A stretch of 64,000 nt of DNA. Origin: Cunninghamia lanceolata. Taxonomy: Eukaryota; Streptophyta; Pinopsida; Cupressales; Cupressaceae. Under the pieces are notes generated by a model. That model saw only the letters and a list, made by a program, of their open reading frames with translations. It was not told where the DNA came from and did no database searches. The stretch is from the NCBI GenBank assembly GCA_027924645.1, contig BSBN01000334.1, positions 1,922,001-1,986,000 of the forward strand. Direction: 5' to 3'. Within the stretch, counting starts at the first letter, position 1. Every line of letters begins with the position of its first letter. This document shows positions 1-11,670 of this stretch, piece after piece. The position numbers and the translations under genes were made by a program.

Positions 1-742
1 TTACTAGTCCAAATATAATCTAATGATCTAAATAGACTTCCAGGAAATCATGTATAAACTCCTTGAATGCATTTACCATGATTCTACTAAATACTGCAGG
101 TGCATTTTTCAATCCAAATGGCATAATAGTATACATGAAAGATCCTAGTTCAAAGGCAAATATTATTTTAGGTTGGTCCTCTTCTCTAATTTTTACCTGG
201 TGATATCTAGAGAATCCATTAGTGAAGGAGTAAATCTACCTACCAACAACTGATTCCAAGATTTCCTCTATGAATAGTGTAGGGAAAGGATCATGAATAC
301 AAGATTTATTCAATTCTCTATAGTCTCTGTAAATCTTGATTTCTCTTGTTTTCTTATTCTGTACTACCATTGGACTGATCCACTCTACTTCCTCCACTGG
401 TTTTATGATCCCTGCTTTAAGCATCTTATCAAGTTCTACTTTAACTCTTTTATTCATTTTTGGATTCAATCTGTATGGCCTTTTCTTGATTGGTTTACTA
501 CCTTCTTTTAATTGAATTTTCATTGTTTTGGCCTCCTCTTTGATTCCCTTCATCTTTGTGAATTTTCTAGGAAACAAATCCTCATACTCAGACAAATTTT
601 TTTCTACTTGTGCCACTACCTTCTTATCCCAATAGTCTCCTATTTTGGATAGCTTAGGATCTCCTTCTTTGGCAATGTTCTCTGCCCTTAGCTGGATGGG
701 CTTATTGTAGTATTTTTTATTGATAGTTATTAGTTCTGCCAA
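1..742 (-). pseudogene. Ty3/gypsy reverse transcriptase, N-terminal half (decayed)
   Basis: Minus-strand reading shows the entry to RT: a run ending in KRPYRLNPKMN, then KMLKAGIIKPVEEVEWISP, then a basic-aromatic DYRELNKSCIHDPFPTL block, all typical of gypsy RT before the catalytic core. Reading continues through an in-frame stop near 236 into YSFTNGFSRYHQVKIREEDQ and MPFGLKNAPAVFSRIM. The catalytic box is at the window edge and reads YLDH followed by a stop instead of YLDD. RT copies element RNA into DNA; this copy cannot. The lineage within Ty3/gypsy is not settled by eye. Confidence 0.85.
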
Positions 743-2129
743 CTTTTTTCTCCTTGCTCAATCTTTATTTCTAGTTCCCTACTCTCTCCATCCTCCTATT
801 GTGTTGTTTTGTATCATTTGTGTTTCTCATAATATGATTCTTTATCCATCCATTCTATGATTTTCCATATGCCTAATGTTCTTGCAGGTGGTGAGCTTTA
901 TTCTGGTTTTTCTTCTTCTACTTTTGCATCTTGTTGAAAGATTATCTCCTAGATTCAGAGGAGTGTTGTGTTTGTTCTTGTTCGGATTAAAGAATGAGAA
1001 TGTGTGAATGAAGTCCTTTTGTATCTCTTCCCAATATTTAGTTTCTTTCTTTCATTCCTACTTTATATACCATGTTTGTGCAATTGGCGATAGTGTCTAA
1101 TAAAAGAAATGGGTATACAATATCTCATTATATTCATTTCTTCCTCTCCATACCATTGTACACATGGATAAATGTTCTTACAGTGAGATCTGACATGAGT
1201 ATTTTGGTATTATGTCATATTCTTCTTCCTCCAACAAATATCTTTTTTTGATGAGTATTTTGAATGTTGGCCATCGATTGATCATGTCTTTGTGTTTGTT
1301 CCACTAATTGGTGGTATTGCATACCAATGTGTGTTGTACAACTTGTAATCTTATGTCTTCATCTGAAAAAATTATCTCCATTTCTGCTAGATATGTATGT
1401 AGATTCTATACTCCCGAAAAACCTAGGCAACTTGATATGTGAAATCCCTTTCAAATTGTGACTTACCTAGTGAGGTCTTTGATCCATATCTTTTGTATGC
1501 TCCATAGATGCATCACATGTGATCTGTGGTGAGTTTTTATGAAGTGCAGAGGATTGCGGTATGTCTTCCTCACCAATTCTCACCATGAATATCCTTCAAT
1601 AACCAACCATTTTACATGTTTTTAGTTTTTGTTCTTCTCTCAACCAGGCTCCTAGAACTTCCTCACTATATGTGTTGTAGTGATCATCCTCTATCTCTAA
1701 TTCTCCCTCAGAGTTGGGCTCTTTTGTTGTTTCTTCTACTTCCAACCTCAAAATTGTGTTGATATTCTTTAAATCTTTATCATTGTCTTCTACCTAATTG
1801 ACTTCTTCTGTGTATGCTTCTTCCATTGAAAACCCCAAATGAATATTGACAATTTTGTTATCATTAGCGAATGATAGCTCTTCTTTTTAGGAGTCTATGA
1901 TACCATTTTCATCTACAAACCATCTAAAACCCAAAAGTGCATTGAAAGCTTCCTCTTGATCCTTCATGGATACAATGACAAAGTCTAAGACTTGTTTGAC
2001 CCCCATTAGGTTAACTTCCACTTGTTTCCATGTTCCAATGTCTACATATTGGATCCATCTACCAATATTATATTGTAAGTTGTCTCTATCAGTTTAGATC
2101 TTCCTAACTATTCCCAAAAATTCTTTGTC

Positions 2130-2168
2130 AGCATGTTGACATCTATTCCGAGATCTATCATGGCATTC
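2130..2168 (-). pseudogene. Retroviral-type aspartic protease motif of element H
   Basis: Minus-strand reading gives AMIDLGIDVNML, matching the active-site region of gypsy proteases, where A-hydrophobic-D-(S/T/L)-G is followed by a hydrophobic patch. The residue after the catalytic Asp is Leu rather than Ser or Thr; some plant gypsy proteases also have DLG. It lies between the zinc knuckles and RT, as expected. Stops occur on both sides (for example just after a KNFWE run), so it is a remnant. Confidence 0.6.
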
Positions 2169-2859
2169 CATACTTTTTTGTGATTTATATGAACATCCAC
2201 CATAAGTGGATTTGTTTTCCATGCTCTATCTATCCTTCTTATCCTCTAGAGTTGGCTCTTTTGACCTTGATCCTTATTCTAGTATTTAGAAAATTGCTTA
2301 AGTTTCTCAATGAGTCTGTGTTGTTGTGTCAATTGGGCTAACTACTTGCGAGATTCTACTTCTTCTTTGGTGAAAAATGGATTGTATTGTTTCTCATTTT
2401 CTTTCTCTTTCCTTATTGTTTGTTTAGATTTCTACAAAACTTCCTCATGCATTTTCTTAGTAGGAACAAATTTTTCTTCCTCCTCATTGTCTTCCTCTTC
2501 TGTCTCAATGGTGTAATGTCTTTTGGTATTCATTCCTTGCCTTGTCAATACCGCGGCTTTCTCCTTCGCTCTTCTTCTATCTTTTCTTGTATGTTTTGAC
2601 TTGCTTCTCCTATAATACTCTTCTTCTTCTATAGATTCTATTGAACATGTGTCTATTTCCTCCTTGTTGTGCTTCTGGCAAGTTGTTGCTCCTTGACCCT
2701 TAGGTTCCCTTCTTATGATCCTAGCCCTTTTTTGTGTATTCAGGTTTTGTAACTCATCACTCTTAGATTGTGGTGGTGCATTCTGGAAGTACTATTGTGC
2801 TTTATCATAAGAAAATAGGTCATGTTCTGTACTGCTACATAATGAACATTATGTTTTTC

Positions 2860-3507
2860 TTTCACCCCAACATTTATTAGCAAAGTGTCCTCGCTTACCA
2901 CATTTGAAATGTGTGGCATCCTCTCTCCTTATTTGACCTCTTCCATAGTGTCATCCTTCTCTATAGCCTCTAAAATTCTCTCTATCATCATTATTGTAGC
3001 TATTTCCATAGGGTGGACTGCTAAAGTTTATGTTTTGTATTGCATTGGCATTCCTCTAGTTTCTCCAATTTGGTTTCTTGTAGCCGTGATCATATGAGTT
3101 TCTTTCAGCTATTCTTTTCATATATGTCAAGTTGTTTCTCTCCACTAAGTTTATGTTATTTCCACTATACCATGTTTCATCTTCTTCATTATCAATATCT
3201 CTTTTCCTCCTGATTTTTTGTGGACAATCTAGTGTTTCATGGTCATCCCATTCTCTATAAATCTATAATATACTATATTTATTATTTTTATTGTTGTTTT
3301 GATGTCTACCTTCATTATGACAACTTACATTTCACCTTTTACTCTAGGGAATTCATTTATCAAGTGACCTTCCCTTGTACAGTATGAGCACCAATTATTA
3401 GGTCTTTGCTTCTGTGTATTCTCTTCCTTCTTGGCCAAAATCTCCCATCTTATCTTTAATTGCTCTAATTCCAATTTCAACTTCTCCATTTCTAGGTTTT
3501 CCTTCAT
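2860..3507 (-). pseudogene. Gag zinc knuckles of element H
   Basis: Two CCHC-type nucleic-acid-binding motifs are readable on the minus strand. The one at about 3350-3400 is CSYCTREGHLINEF, with the last Cys replaced by Phe. The one at about 2869-2916 is HFKCGKRGHFANKC, with the first Cys replaced by His. The first follows a Lys/Glu-rich coiled-coil-like stretch (MKENLEMEKLKLELEQLKIR). Knuckles normally package element RNA. Both have lost a zinc ligand. Confidence 0.7.
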
Positions 3508-3800
3508 CTTGTCTTGTCTGTACTAGGATTGAGACTCTATCCGATAGGCTAGTGTCATTGCTTCCACATATGTTGCAAATGTTCTTCCATCCAAGACAAA
3601 TCTTATTTTAGGGATTATTCTGGAAATGAACAATTCTATCTATTTCTTCCCAGTCAGTGGTTCCTCCAACTTCCTAGTTGTCTCGAATCTTTTATCTAAG
3701 TCCATTATTCAATCTTTATCCAATCGCATCAAATCTCTCATCTTACTAACCCCTTCTTTAGGAATATCTAGAACTCCAAAATTCTCCAAGTATTGTTTCT

Positions 3801-5002
3801 TTATTCATCCCATTCCTTATCACTTTTTGGGTAGGTCTTCCTATACCACTTCAATGCTTCATTCTGCAAGGTGCCTATGAAGTCAAACAACTTGATTTTA
3901 TTCTTTGTTACCCCATTCCAGCTCCAAATAGACTCCAAAACAAAAATGTACCCTGCTACTTCAGTAGTATCCTTCTCAAATATTGGTAATTTAATAGGAA
4001 TATCCATGATTGGTCTTCTTAATGTGTCTAGTAATTTGTGGTAGGTTTCCTCTAGTTTGCTCTTCCAGTTAGGTTGTCTTCTATCAACTTGGGTTGTTCT
4101 TTCTCTTCCCTTGTCTATGTGTAGTTGGCTATCAAAGTACTCTTCTCCTAAAACTTCTTCAAAATTACTTTGGATCTCTTCTATTATGTCTACTTCCTTG
4201 TTTACTTGAATATTTTCTCCTCAATTAAAATTCTTCTTTCTTTATATGGCACTCGGGGTGACTCATGGTCTAGGGGTTGTGTCTCTTCAAAATAGATGAT
4301 ACTCTTCTATTTGTCAATGACATCATGTCAGCATCAAGTGATAATTGAAATAACCTTCTAAAATCCTCATAACTACTCTTAATGTTTACCATATCTTCTC
4401 TTCTTCCTCTTATCTTCTTTATGATTCAACAAATTAGCTCCTTTATGTATTGTTCATCCAAATTAAAAATTTCCAATGTTAATTCAAAATTTTTGGTAGT
4501 CTGCGGTAAGATTAAGGCTTGGTGAAATCCTAGTTAACCTCTTTCTTCCTTTTCCCTTCTACTTTCCTCTTCAATAGCACCCATAATGGCACACTCAGCA
4601 ACATCCTCCATGACGCACTTTATTTATTATCCTTCTAATCTCTTTTCTTCAATAATACCCACAATGGTGTGCATAGAGGCATCCTCCATGATGCGTTGGT
4701 CTTCTTCTTCACTTCTAACAACACCCTCAATGACGTGCACCATGAATTGTTCCTCTTTTCCTTCCTCAACTTCTTTTATCATATCTTTTCTATTCTCTTG
4801 TACCTTTTCCATCCTTCTATGGTAACATTCCTATCATTCCTAAGTTTTCTTCAATCTTTCTTCCCTTTTTATCTACATTTTGGTTCTGATGTCTTTGTTG
4901 ATCTCTGTTTTCTTTCGTTTCTCCTCTTTCACCATGAGTTTTCTTGATTTGGTGTTCCATTAGTCCTTTTATATCCCATGGTATCTTTGTTTGAAGAGTC
5001 AC
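3801..5002 (-). pseudogene. Gag capsid region of element H (broken)
   Basis: The minus-strand segment 3801-4007 contains GTLQNEALKWYRKTYP, which fits the retrotransposon Gag capsid domain (hydrophobic, then W-Y/F about 10 residues after an alanine-rich helix). Upstream segments 4627-5002 are highly charged (Glu/Lys/Arg-rich) and fit the N-terminal part. Several stops separate the pieces. Gag forms the virus-like particle of the element. The start codon cannot be fixed; the ATG at 5002 is a reasonable candidate because the LTR begins about 240 bases further upstream. Confidence 0.65.
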
Positions 5003-5239
5003 ATCATTTGAAAGATCCTTATGGATTCTACCCCCTTTCCATTTACCATCCCCTTATGTGCTTGCCCCCCCCTTTCACAAAGGTAGGAACTTAAGGAGAC
5101 CCAGATTTGTTTGCAAATTGAAAATTTTCTCTGCCAACCTAGTCTTCTCTTCTTTCCGGTACTCTACACTACTTCTTTGAATACTTTGCCCCTTCAATCT
5201 TTAACTACCCTCTTCTAGGGTCTCAGCAATAGAACCGAA

Positions 5240-5683
5240 TGTTGGAAAGAAATGGGGAGGAATACCAGTCCAAAGATCCGGTCATCAGCCAAGTCTAAGT
5301 TGTAGTCAGTTTATACCCCAGTCAAGTAGTTAGAGATTGATAGCAAAATACCAAGAATAACATATGTAGAGTATCATAGACTTATCATAACAATAGGACA
5401 TCAGAGAACTATTAGATACCAACAGATCTCCATATATTTATATACGCAACAATTAAACATCATACATTCATTAGGTCTAAGTCTCTGCCTCATCATCTTA
5501 CTACATGCTTTATTTGACTTCTATTATAATATATCCTATCTTACTTATCCTATCATACACATATAATGTATCTACTACATATAGGGATGTGTCCTTTAGC
5601 ATATTAGGTTGGCTCCCTGCCTCCACATGATGTATGTACCAACTCCTAGTTAGTTCTTCTCCATGCCTTGTATCCTGCTAACA
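5240..5683 (-). repeat. 5' LTR of element H
   Basis: The interval begins TGTTGG and ends CTAACA on the plus strand, so its ends are short inverted repeats, as in LTRs. It lies just upstream (minus sense) of the gag remnant. A TATATAAATA box on the minus strand at about 5435-5446 fits the U3/R promoter position. A partner LTR is outside the window, so the borders are inferred from end motifs only. Confidence 0.5.
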
Positions 5684-6553
5684 ATTACAATTAAGAGGCT
5701 TTAGCAGATTAGTAAAGGTCATTAAAAAAATCTAAGGGCATAAGGTTGTAAAAAATGTATGTGAAATCCAAAAGTTCATTTAACTATGTTTAATTCCATG
5801 CCAAAGAGTGCATATGAAATTCAAATTGCAAATTTAAATCTTGAAACAATTAACTCTGGCACCAATGTTAGAGTAACAATGTATCCTTGAATTTTACAAT
5901 TAGTAAATTGATTTTGAAACCACAATTGAGATTCATTAAAAAGTAGCATAAACACTTTAATTTTTAGATCCAAATGAAAATAAATCCATCTCTTTCTCAT
6001 TTAAAACCTTAACAAAATTTTGAAAAAAATTTGTATCCAACTAAGCCTAATCTAACTAATGTGTGAAAAAATTTGAAAAAGAAGGCTATGAGAAAGAATG
6101 GTAAAGAAAGCCTGAGCTAGTTGATCTTGAACTTTATACACCATTCTACAAGTAGAAAAATATAATATGAAGCCATTCTTTGCTTAGCCCAAATAATTTC
6201 TACCAAAAAACAAGAAGGTGTAATTGTTAAAGGGAGACCAACTATACAAGTGATGACATCAATCACCCTATTCTAGGTGTAAATGGAAAAGACAACTCCC
6301 ATATTGAAATATAACAAATAATTTTTTTATATCGTACTCACACCAAAGTGTTCAATTTGATTACACAAAATGATTTTAAATAAGCAAATCCTTAGTGATA
6401 TGAAACACTTTCTAGGTTCATCAAATACTGATTGAACCCATATATAAAGAGCAAGATAACAAACTTAATGATTGGAAAACTATAAAACAAAGAAAATAGA
6501 ACAAAGAATGAAGCAAAACTATATTGTATTACTCAAAAAATTTATTTTCCAAT
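5684..6553. other. Unassigned AT-rich DNA with a tRNA-Met-type primer-site relic
   Basis: No open frame or domain is recognisable. At 5853-5864 the plus strand reads ACTCTGGCACCA, the reverse complement of a slightly altered TGGTATCAGAGT-type primer site, followed directly by TGTTAG at 5866. This suggests the 5' LTR border of a very old minus-strand copia-like element running to the right, cut at 6554 by element E0. This is weak evidence. Confidence 0.3.
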
Positions 6554-7630
6554 TGTGGACACCTGAAATTGGCCATGTCACTTTCATCACCTTGTCAACA
6601 CCACCTTATGACACTTTTGTCTTAAGAGTCCCCTTAACCATATCCTTTTCCCAAATTAATTAAAAAAATTATATTTATTTAATTAATCCATTTCCTCCAT
6701 CACCCAAATTAAATAAATAAGTAATATTTATTTAAATTATCCCTTTTTATCCCTTGTAGCCAAAATTAATTGAATAAATCTTATTTATTTAATTAATGTG
6801 TCCTCGTTGCCATTAAGGGTGTGGTTCAGTGGTTAAGTCGCTTGGTTGTAGTGGCAGCCACCAGAGTTCAAACCTCCACTAGGCCAACGAGATCCTAGGC
6901 TTTACGCCTTTGTTGGGCCAATGAGCTCACATGTTTGAAGTGTTCTTACTTGGGGATGAGGTCCCCTGTGTTGTGGCCTCACCGGTTCATATCTCTGGGC
7001 AAAAGCATTACTGTGGAGCTAGAGGGCATGTCACACCAATGTCACTAGTCACCATAAAAAGTTTACCAGGCACATTTAAAAAAAATAATGTGTCCTCCCA
7101 TCACCCCCTCTCCAATAATTAATTAAATAATTTTATTATTTAATTTAATTATTAAGAGTCACATGACTAGCTTGTCCTCATCCTCAACCACTTGCCACAA
7201 TCAATAAATGAGTGTCAGAAACATTAAATGATCTTTTCATCCTAGCCATCCATCTCATACTACATCTTTCAATCCTAGCTATTCACATAGGTACAAACCG
7301 TAGAAGCTTCCTTTATTTCCCTAGAAATCCTTATCCTATCCCTAATGTGCTCTCTTCCAATTCTAGCCATTGATTTAATCTTTTAATCCTAACCCTTCAT
7401 TCATCATATCCAACCTCTATAAATTAAGCCTCAACCAAGCCATTTGGGATCACATCTTTATACAACACCATGATATCAAAATCATCCTAGCTCTTCCATT
7501 ATATTCCATTATCATTATCTAGTTGTTATGTTGTCTTAGTTGATCCCTAGATGAGGTGTTATTCAAGTATCAAATAGGTACTTTCATTGTGTATTGTTTT
7601 CTTATTTGCTTCCATATTTCTGCATACACA
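6554..7630 (+). repeat. 5' LTR of element E0
   Basis: It begins TGTGGACACC and ends CATACACA, so the ends are TGTG and CACA. A TATAAAT box lies at 7419-7425, about 210 bases before the end, and a primer site follows a few bases after the end. Without the SINE at 6806-7085 and its duplicated target, the LTR is about 785 bp. It carries four A/T-only imperfect palindromes, described as a finding. No second copy exists in the window, so the ends rest on motifs. Confidence 0.7.
6806..7085 (+). mobile_element. tRNA-derived SINE inserted in the E0 LTR
   Basis: A Pol III A box TGGTTCAGTGG is at 6822-6832 and a B box GAGTTCAAACC at 6864-6874, the usual tRNA-like spacing. The unit ends in an A-rich tail near 7076-7085. 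It is flanked on both sides by the identical 12-base sequence TAATGTGTCCTC (6794-6805 and 7086-7097), the target duplication made by retroposition. The tRNA-like head resembles plant SINEs that read as GTGG-TTCAGTGGTTAAG. Length is 280 bp. It has no coding capacity and would depend on LINE proteins. Confidence 0.88.
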
Positions 7631-7634
7631 TTTT

Positions 7635-7655
7635 TGGCACACCTGGTGGAACCCA
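7635..7655 (+). promoter_or_regulatory. Primer-binding site of E0
   Basis: Directly after the LTR the sequence is TTGGCACACCTGGTGGAAC. It starts with TGG as a tRNA 3'-end complement must. It is not the tRNA-Met site used by the copia elements here. Nearly the same sequence, TTGGCATGCCTGGTGGGAC, occurs at the equivalent place in element G. The priming tRNA was not identified. Confidence 0.6.
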
Positions 7656-10140
7656 ATCCTTGATTTGACCCTTTTTGAGAGAAATTTCATCATTTTGCCT
7701 TGCAAGTCACAAATCCATGCCTATGACTATCAGTCCATGCCTATGTTACAACTCCATGCCTCCGTCTGATGGTTCTGAGCTCCTATTTTCTTATTTAGTG
7801 CCCTTGCAAGTTAGTTTAGCACCCTTGCATGCTAGTTTAACACCCTTGCATGCTAGTTTAGCATCTTTGCTTTAGGGCTTTCATCTCTAGATTCTAACTT
7901 CTGGGTTTTGTGTGATTTCACTTCTAGTTTGCAGATCTAGTCTTGTTTTAGCATGACAATGTGCTTGACATGGTTTTTATGTTATTTTAGGTTCATTTTG
8001 GGCCTATGTCATAGATTAGAACCCTTGCCTTGCAAACTAGTGCCCTTGCTTTACAGATTAGCACCCTTTCATGCTAGATTAGCACCTTTGCTTCAGGGCC
8101 TCATCCCCTGATTCTAAATTCTAGGTTTGGTGTGGTATCACTTCTACTTTCTAGATTTGGTCTCGTTTTAACCTAATACTATGTTTTGTAGAGTTTTTAG
8201 GTCATTTTAGTATTCATTTTTTCATCTATCATAGATCTGTGCCCTTGTTTCACAAATTGGCACGCTTGCTATGTAGTTTAGCGCCCTTGCTTCATAGTTT
8301 AGAGCCCTTGTTGTGTAGTTTAGTGTCCTTGCTTCATAGTTTAGAGCCTTTACTTCATATTTTAGTGCCTTTGCTTCACAAATCCACGTCTTTGTCAGGA
8401 GATATCATATTTACTATTTTTTGATTTTTTATTATCTTTGAATCCGTGCCCTTGTCTGTGTTTCCATGCTTTTTATTGATTATAAGATTTCAGATAACAT
8501 TTTAGGGTTGTTTTTGAGCTAGAACACATTTGTACAACTTGTTTACACTTTTCAATTATCATATCTCAAACTAGTAACAAGTTTGTTGCAGGTTTTTGCT
8601 TGTTAAAGACATATCATTTGAAACATTGTGTTTTCTTTGCTTGGTGGATTGAGTGTGATCTAGAGTGTGTATGCTCTTCCCTACACTTCATGTGATCTTG
8701 GGAGTCAAAAACATCCTTTAGCCACATTCATCTTCACACACACATCTTTTTATCTAAGGGTTAATGAATCTTGTTTTGTGGGTCAAGTGCATGTGTATGC
8801 TCTCCTCTCGCACCATTAGGTGATCTTGAGGATCAAAAACATCTCTTGATTCACCTTTTTCACCTTAATATTTTCTTGTTTGTGTGTACGCTCTCCCCTC
8901 GTGCTTCGTGTGATCTCGATGATAAAAAATACCAAGTCTAATCTTTCCCTTAGGAGGCCTACCTTTAGAGACACACCCACTCTAAAGGGGCGACCTCAAC
9001 CATGTGTTCTGGTAGGGTATATCAAAGGAGGAGAGTGAAATCTATACCTCAATTTAGTCACATAGTGATTGGGACATCATTGGAGCCCCAAGTGATTCTA
9101 GACACAAGGTGAAGTGGTGTTTGTTGCTTGATCTCTTATGCCACATCTCTTCAACAGACTAGTGTTCACAAACATGGGCCTCATTGTACCTTGTGTTTAT
9201 GGAGGACTCCCCTAGAAGCTTGTATAGCCTAGTTTAAGACCTTTTGGCCATTTTTTAGTGTGGTGCAGGGTTTAGCCAATCAAGCCTGAAGTTACTCACC
9301 ATGTACTTCATCAAGTAGAGATAATCATTCTCTTTGGGTAAGGTGTAGCCTCGAAGGGAAGGGATAGTTGGTGCAATACCTTTATCCCAAGTTATCAAAT
9401 TGAAAATGTATTCTTAGTTAGGTAAAAACATTGAGAGGTATTATTTTGTGTGGGCCTACACTATGAAGATACACCTACTTGAATAATCTAGGGATGTGTA
9501 TTATGTGTTTGTTCATTGCATTGGCCAAATCCTTATGTTTTAAAAAACTTATGCATGTGTGCATGAACATTGTGTTTTCCAATTTTCCATTTGCCCAAGC
9601 CAAGCTTTTCAAATCATTCCAAAATATTTCCAACATCTTAGAGTCTATAGTGTAACATTTTGAGAGAATCCTTGTCACATGATCTAGCTTAAGGTTGAAT
9701 TTATTGAGATCTATATCCATAGTCCATATTACTTCCATCCTTGTCATTTGCCTTCCATTCACATCAAACTTGTCATAAACTTTAAATTGAGATTTTAACC
9801 CTTGATCAAGACCATCATCTTTTCAATCTTAGCCAATTATAGATCATCTTTTCTTAAGGTCATAAGTCTATCTTAAGTATTTGAAATCTATCCTCATCTT
9901 TATTCAGATACACCCAATTTAGTCTTGTCCCTTGGTTTTAATCTCAATTTTAGTCCAAATAATCATTATACTTTTAGTCTAAGTCATCATCATCATTCTA
10001 TTCCAATCATCTATCCATCTACATCATCCCTAGTGTTGTCATCATCCAATCATTCATTTACAATCCACGATCTCCAACGCATCAACGTTTTGTTAGATCA
10101 TTAGGATCCCTCATCTTATGCCCCCATAACTAAATTGCAA
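7656..10140 (+). other. Long repeat-bearing leader of E0
   Basis: About 2.5 kb separate the primer site from readable gag, as in Tat-type elements with long leaders. It contains degenerate ~21-base direct repeats of the type TTTAGCACCCTTGCATGC (7770-7880 and 8020-8390), and three ~100-base repeats around 8669, 8791 and 8885 sharing a TATGCTCTCC...GTGATCTYG core. The 21-base period makes seven-residue repeats in short chance frames. A 95-codon minus frame at 9475-9762 matches nothing I know. No convincing gene is present. Confidence 0.55.
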
Positions 10141-10608
10141 TCCAAGAAAATCATGGACTCACACATTGATAACCAACCATTTTCACCTCCACCCATAAGT
10201 GTGTATGATGATTGAAATAAATACTCACTTTCCTTCATGACATCTCATCATATAGAACCTTTTCTACATCATAATCCTAATGACACTCATGAACATGAAC
10301 AAAGTATTGACCAAGATGAACTTTTACCTATATTTTTTGAATTCATGAGAAACCTTCCACATCCAGATTTAGTCATAAAGTTTCTTATAGACCAAGGGGT
10401 AGAGGTTCCTTCACAACCTAAGACATTAAATCATAAAGATCCCATTACTCCCAGTCCTTAATCACAACCCATCATGGAAAATCCTCGAGACAATCCAATA
10501 GGTAATGTGGAATTGCCTCCAACTCTTAATGATCCTAATTCCACCTACTCCTTTCAACTAGCTCCACCCACATCACTAATCCCACAAATTTCCAAGCCAT
10601 CTAGAACA
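10141..10608 (+). pseudogene. Gag of E0, N-terminal part
   Basis: The plus-strand reading is Pro/Ser/His-rich and acidic, for example DQDELLPIFFEFMRNLPH and later LPPTLNDPNSTYSFQLAPP, with a frame change or stop near 10461. Low-complexity Pro-rich N-termini are common in Tat-lineage gag. The reading is interrupted at 10608 by the LTR of E1 and a similar Pro/Ser-rich reading resumes at 38729. Capsid motifs are in that second part. Assignment rests on position and continuity. Confidence 0.5.
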
Positions 10609-11168
10609 TGTTGAAGGCACAAGACAATTGAGAGGGAGGGGTGAATTAGTTGTATAAAAAACTTAAACTTTTCTTAAACAATATCACATTCACATTCACT
10701 TACTTAACCCCTTTAATCTATTATGAAGATTAAACATGAAGTGCAGAAACAAAACTTAAACACATCAACACCATACACACATGAACACCAAATTTTTATG
10801 TGGAAAACCCTAAAAGGGAAAAACCATGGTGAGTGTTAGATCACAATATAATGTAGTAACAATACCGAATAACAAAAGAATCTCACTGCCAAAGGGTTCA
10901 TTGCCTGAGGACTTGTTGGCACTATAAAATTTTGGCAAAATTTTACATGCCCATGATAAAATAAAATTGATTACCACACTCAGAAATACATTTGTAAAAT
11001 CTGTCTTAGGAGCCTACTTTGGAGGACTATAACTTGAAGCATGTTCACTTTCATGCCAAACCAATTGGTAGGCATACATATCTATCATATGTGAGTGTGC
11101 ATGTCTAATTTCAGCCTTCCATGATCAGATGTGATAGGGTTTTGAAGTGCCAAGCTGATCAGTATTAA

Positions 11169-11670
11169 ATTTATGTCTAATTATTCCATCCAAAATGCTA
11201 TCCTAAAGGGATTCACAAAGGCTGGAAAAGTTGAGGAGGCACTAAGTTTCCTAAATCACATGATACAAAAAAATAGATTTTTTCCAAATGCTATAACTTT
11301 CAATAACTTGCTAAGTGAATCCAGCACAACTGGAAGTTTGGGTTAGGATCAAGAGATATTGGAACAAATGATAGGGAATAGTTGTGCACTTGATAATGTC
11401 ACACTTGACTTTCTAATTAGATCATTTTGCAATACTGGAAAAGATGATACTACACAAGACATATTCGAGGAAATGATTACCAATGTTGTTACTCCAGATA
11501 TGACTATTTTAAAAAATTTTAATCTGTCACATATGCAAGATTAGGAGGATTGACAAAGCATATGAATTCATTGAGACAATGAAGTGTTTAAACTATAAAC
11601 ATGATCTTGTTACATATAGTATAATGATAGATGCACTTTGTGATGGAGAGGCACTTGATCTTGACTAAGG
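11169..11670 (+). pseudogene. Pentatricopeptide-repeat (PPR) gene fragment
   Basis: The plus strand encodes consecutive ~35-residue helical-hairpin repeats of the P-class PPR type: KGFTKAGKVEEALSFLNHM, then FPNAITFNNLL, then LDNVTLDFLIRSFCNTGK, then after a +1 frameshift near 11520 KIRRIDKAYEFIETM and HDLVTYSIMIDALCDG. PPR proteins bind organelle RNA. The fragment has a stop near 11343 and the frameshift, lacks a start and a targeting peptide, and is inside a transposed block, so it is a captured or retroposed gene piece. The family call is secure; the parent gene is unknown. Confidence 0.85.

Larger units (their letters stand above)
1..5683 (-). mobile_element. Ty3/gypsy element H, 5' part, truncated by window edge
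   Basis: On the minus strand the order from right to left is LTR, gag, two zinc knuckles, aspartic protease and the first half of reverse transcriptase, which is the standard Ty3/gypsy order. The 3' half lies outside the window. Stops and frameshifts interrupt every domain, so the copy is dead. The pieces are described separately below. Stretches between them (743-2120, 2230-2860, 4010-4620) encode diverged polyprotein linker on the same strand without a domain I can name. Confidence 0.85.

Noticed and set aside
1..5002. Plus-strand open frames (e.g. 2310-2599, 2885-3097, 4586-4947)
   Set aside because: They overlap minus-strand gypsy domains and are Ser/Phe/Leu-rich antisense shadows of a Lys/Glu-rich coding strand.
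9475..9762. 95-codon minus frame in the E0 leader as a gene
   Set aside because: No recognisable domain, no promoter or neighbours on that strand, and it lies in the non-coding leader of a plus-strand element.
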